42,317 nt of DNA, from assembly GCF_000520735.1 (NCBI RefSeq), contig NZ_ASSC01000021.1, forward strand, positions 1-42,317, written 5' to 3'. The notes beneath the pieces are model-generated. The model made no database searches and had not been told where the DNA came from. It worked only from the letters and a program-made list of their open reading frames with translations. Shown here piece after piece: positions 39,988-42,317 of this stretch. The position numbers and the translations under genes were made by a program. Position 1 is the stretch's first letter; every line of letters begins with the position of its first letter. This stretch comes from Paenibacillus forsythiae T98 (GTDB taxonomy: Bacteria; Bacillota; Bacilli; Paenibacillales; Paenibacillaceae).

Positions 39988-40281
39988 TCACAGAGTATCC
40001 AGAAATCCGGGCAAATAAGTGTCGAATGTCTTATGATGAAGCTGTATGTATTTGGTCTGAGCCTCCTTTCGGACAAGAATCAGCCCCGCCTCCCTCAGAG
40101 TGCGGAAGTGGTAAGAAGCGTTCGATTTGGAAGCTTCGCAGCGTTCTCCAATCTCCCCGCAGTTCAGCTCGGTTCGGCTGCCCATGAGGGTGCGAATGAT
40201 TTGCAGACGGGTGGGATCGGCCAAAGCCTTGAAGATGCGCACACGGTATTCGTCGGATGAGATAAATTGTTCAATAGTCAT
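39988..40281 (-). CDS. ArsR-type winged-helix regulator
   Basis: The 97-residue regulator has one winged helix: 'RIFKALADPTRLQIIRTLMG', 'LNCGEIGERCEASKSNASYHFRTLREAGLI' and the wing 'RKEAQTKYIQLH'. There are two Cys (46 and 53, 'LNCGEIGERC') but not the ArsR metal motif CVCEL, so metal sensing is not shown. The start is ATG at 40281; GGAG is not obvious, and a perfect inverted repeat overlaps the start codon, which suggests autorepression. It precedes the MFS gene it probably controls. Confidence 0.8.
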   Translation of the reverse strand: MTIEQFISSDEYRVRIFKALADPTRLQIIRTLMGSRTELNCGEIGERCEASKSNASYHFRTLREAGLILVRKEAQTKYIQLHHKTFDTYLPGFLDTL

Positions 40282-40290
40282 AGAACTATT
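40273..40290. promoter_or_regulatory. Perfect inverted repeat over the ArsR-type start codon
   Basis: AATAGT-CATAGA-ACTATT: 6-bp perfect arms, 6-nt spacer, covering the ATG of the ArsR-type gene. A close copy lies before the MFS gene. Confidence 0.6.
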
Positions 40291-40342
40291 ATATCTTCAT
40301 GATGCGCTCTGTCAATACGGCATATCCATTCTCTTTCATGAT

Positions 40343-40996
40343 TCACTTTTTGCTCCCCCAATTTTGCTCGTAGACGTATCTTGCAAGCTGCACCCGATTT
40401 TCCATATGAAGCTTCTGCATGATGTTTTTCAAATGATTTTTTACCGTATGCTCGGAAATAATCAGGCGCAGCGAAATGTCACGGTTGGACAATCCCTTGG
40501 CGACCAGAGCAAGTATCTCCCGCTCCCGGAAAGTCAACGGGTCTGTACTGGCTGCCGGTTGTTCGAACTGGGAAAATTCGTTAAGAATGAGAAAGGCCAG
40601 CTCCCGCGTCATAGGCGCCTCATCAACGGCAATCGCCCTTAAGTATTCGTGCCAGGACTCCGGCTTTAAATTCTTCAATAAATAGCCTTGCGCGCCTTTT
40701 TTCAGCGCTTCGAACAAATGGGTAATATCGTCGGAAACCGTCAGGATGACGATTTTGACATAGGGAAACTTTTCCTTGATTCGCTTAGTCGCTTCCAGAC
40801 CATCCATCACAGGCATGCGGATATCCATCAGAATTAAGTCGGGCATCCACAGCTCTGTTAACGCGAGGGCTTCCATGCCGTCTTTTCCTTCCGCTACAAA
40901 TTCAAACGCGGGATCGCCGCCGAGGATGGTGCGGATTCCCTCCCGGGCCTGATCGCTGTCATCGACAATAAGCACACGAACAGCAGGCGTGCTCAT
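40343..40996 (-). CDS. NarL/LuxR-family response regulator
   Basis: The 217-residue protein has a receiver domain (1-125; 'VLIVDDSDQAREGI', phospho-acceptor Asp58 in 'ILMDIRMPVMDG', 'ILTVSDD', Lys in 'GYLLKNL') and a LuxR-type DNA-binding domain (about 150-210; 'LTFREREILALVAKGLSNRDISLRLIISEHTVKNHLKNIMQKL'). The start ATG overlaps the kinase stop by 4 nt, so the two are translated together. It is the output of the adjacent sensor kinase; targets are unknown, though the divergent SLH-protein gene is an obvious candidate. Confidence 0.93.
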   Translation of the reverse strand: MSTPAVRVLIVDDSDQAREGIRTILGGDPAFEFVAEGKDGMEALALTELWMPDLILMDIRMPVMDGLEATKRIKEKFPYVKIVILTVSDDITHLFEALKKGAQGYLLKNLKPESWHEYLRAIAVDEAPMTRELAFLILNEFSQFEQPAASTDPLTFREREILALVAKGLSNRDISLRLIISEHTVKNHLKNIMQKLHMENRVQLARYVYEQNWGSKK

Positions 40997-41817
40997 ACTA
41001 TGTCCTCCTTTCGAATGGCAACAATGGTTTCATTGCCGATCCTTTCCATCTTAAAAAGCCAGTTCATCATGCCTGCGCGATCCTCCATCATTTTGAGGCC
41101 ATACCGATTGTCCCTGGCGGGCGCGCTGCCAAATCCCTTTCCGTCATCCGACACCAGGCACTCCCATCCATTTCTCGTAACCTGCGCTTCGATACGGACG
41201 TTGCGCGCTTCCGCATGTTTGCGGATATTGACCAGCGCTTCACGGATCGAGGCAAGCAGTTCGATTTTTTCTTTGGCAGAGAGCCGATTCTCCGGCAGGG
41301 TCCACTTGACCGAGAAGGACAGGTCGGTTTCTTTTTTTATAGTTTCGATCAGGTCTTGAATTGCCTGCGTCCAGGGGATAGCGACGGGATCGGCGGGATA
41401 CCGCAAATTGGCGATGGCTTCTCTGACGTAAGTATTTGTGCGGTGGATGTTCTCCCTGAAGGCCTGAAGAGGAATGCCGTTCGCATTCTGTGTAGCTTCG
41501 ATTTGGTGCACCTGCGCATTCAGCAAGAACAGGGATTGGGCGATACCGTCATGAAGCTCTCTGGATATCTTTTCACGCTCCTGAAGAGCGGCTTGCAGGC
41601 TCCTGGCCTCGTTCAGTTCCGCCTGATTTTTCTCCATTAACGAAAATAACGGGTGGAGGAACAGAATGGACGCTAAAAATACGACAGCAGGCGCCAGCCA
41701 ATTGCCCAAATCCATCGAAATATAGGAAAGCAGAAATTTGTGTCTGGAATATTCCCATATTCCCATCGTAATGGTTGGTATAGTAAGAATCAACCATTTA
41801 ATTTGCTTGTAAGTCAT
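40993..41817 (-). CDS. Sensor histidine kinase (HisKA_3 type)
   Basis: The 274-residue kinase begins with two membrane segments ('KWLILTIPTITMGIWEYS', 'APAVVFLASILFLHPLFSL') joined by a short loop, so the sensor is intramembrane or very small. A coiled segment leads into the dimer-phosphoacceptor 'REKISRELHDGIAQSLFLLNAQ' with His89, then an ATPase domain with N-box 'ASIREALVNIRKHAEARNV' and G-box 'VSDDGKGFG'. It is of the LiaS/DesK/NarX group. GAGGGG is 7 nt before the ATG. It is coupled to the response regulator and diverges from the SLH gene. Confidence 0.92.
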   Translation of the reverse strand: MTYKQIKWLILTIPTITMGIWEYSRHKFLLSYISMDLGNWLAPAVVFLASILFLHPLFSLMEKNQAELNEARSLQAALQEREKISRELHDGIAQSLFLLNAQVHQIEATQNANGIPLQAFRENIHRTNTYVREAIANLRYPADPVAIPWTQAIQDLIETIKKETDLSFSVKWTLPENRLSAKEKIELLASIREALVNIRKHAEARNVRIEAQVTRNGWECLVSDDGKGFGSAPARDNRYGLKMMEDRAGMMNWLFKMERIGNETIVAIRKEDIV

Positions 41818-41992
41818 TTGCGGTCCCCTCTTTTTCTGATGGATGATCTAGCATGTCACAATCTGGCAACATAAATAGCTAGAAAAGGCTATAGTACCTC
41901 AAAAACAATCGATGTATAGTGAAACTAATCACATAATACCTATAAGATCAGTAGGAATAGGATTAAACACACTTTTGGGAGGAAGAAATCGG

Positions 41993-42317
41993 ATGAACAT
42001 GAACACGAAGAAAAGAAAACGGATTAGAAAAGCCCCACTGGCCGTATTGGCGGTTGCCGCAGCCCTGCAGGCGGGTGGAAGCCCCATTTATGCCCATGAA
42101 GGCCATGTGCATGGCAAGGATTACAGCGGCCACTGGTCGGAGCCGGTTGTTGCAAGCGCAATAGAACAGAAGCTCCTGAGCGGCTATCAGGACGGCAGCT
42201 TCCGTCCCGACTCCTCCATAACCCGGGCGGAGCTGGCGGCTCTGCTCACAAGAGCGTTCCCTGCGGCAGAGAACAAGCATACGGCGGCCTTCTCCGACGT
42301 GCGTTCCGGCGCGTGGT
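41993..42317 (+). CDS. SLH-domain surface protein, N-terminal fragment
   Basis: The frame runs off the right edge. It starts with a long basic signal peptide (MNMNTKKRKRIRKAPLAVLA then VAAALQAGGSPIYA) and a short His-rich stretch 'HEGHVHG'. An S-layer homology repeat follows: 'HWSEPVVASAIEQKLLSGYQDGSFRPDSSITRAELAALLTRAF', then 'FSDV', the start of the next one. SLH repeats bind pyruvylated secondary cell-wall polymer. GGGAGG is 10 nt before the ATG. The 175 nt upstream, shared with the kinase promoter, has no clear terminator or binding site I could name. Confidence 0.85.
   Translation, partial: MNMNTKKRKRIRKAPLAVLAVAAALQAGGSPIYAHEGHVHGKDYSGHWSEPVVASAIEQKLLSGYQDGSFRPDSSITRAELAALLTRAFPAAENKHTAAFSDVRSGAW

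Overview
The window looks like a chromosomal segment of a Gram-positive, endospore-forming Bacillota, most likely Paenibacillus or a close relative. The grounds are strong GGAGG-type ribosome binding sites with frequent TTG/GTG starts, the spore-germination pair cwlJ-gerQ, a kimA gene behind a c-di-AMP (ydaO-type) riboswitch, a bdbDC disulfide pair, a Bacillus-type ytbE/ytbD/ytcD set, and an SLH-domain surface protein at the right edge. No rRNA, tRNA, CRISPR array or transposase was seen. Functions come from reading translations and motifs by eye; no database search was possible.

Left part (1-16.6 kb): the tail of a flavodoxin-like protein, an AbrB-type membrane protein, the ytbE-ytbD / ytcD unit (aldo/keto reductase, MFS exporter, HxlR regulator), a divergent MFS / SgrR-type regulator pair, thiC with a TPP riboswitch, a Gfo/Idh/MocA oxidoreductase divergent from a WYL regulator, a zinc-ribbon miniprotein, a secreted PQQ-type propeller, two small uncharacterised proteins, and a decayed locus in which an amino-acid permease (large internal deletion) and its divergent LysR regulator (frameshift) are both broken. 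Three 28-bp sequences here (1455, 4326, 13725) have the layout of XerC/XerD dif sites; two of them neatly bracket the ytbE-ytbD-ytcD unit.

Middle (16.6-24 kb): an A+T-richer block with a solitary KAS III (FabH-like) gene divergent from an operon of TetR regulator, rifampin-phosphotransferase/PEP-synthase-like enzyme, membrane-fusion protein, ABC ATPase and ABC-2 permease. A perfect 26-bp palindrome sits just after the operon promoter. The TetR gene lacks a normal start codon. This looks like an acquired, self-regulated inactivation-plus-export cassette of unknown substrate. It is followed by a XerC/XerD-type tyrosine recombinase.

Right part (24-42.3 kb): DUF3900-like protein, L-lactate dehydrogenase, LysE exporter, Asp-box propeller lipoprotein, a cysteine-rich miniprotein behind an FNR/CRP-type site, DUF2500 protein, cwlJ-gerQ, a CNNM/CorC ion transporter with a leader-peptide/hairpin 5' region, bdbDC, kimA, a Fur-boxed siderophore ATPase, murB, an ArsR-MFS pair with matching inverted repeats, a two-component system, and the start of an SLH protein.
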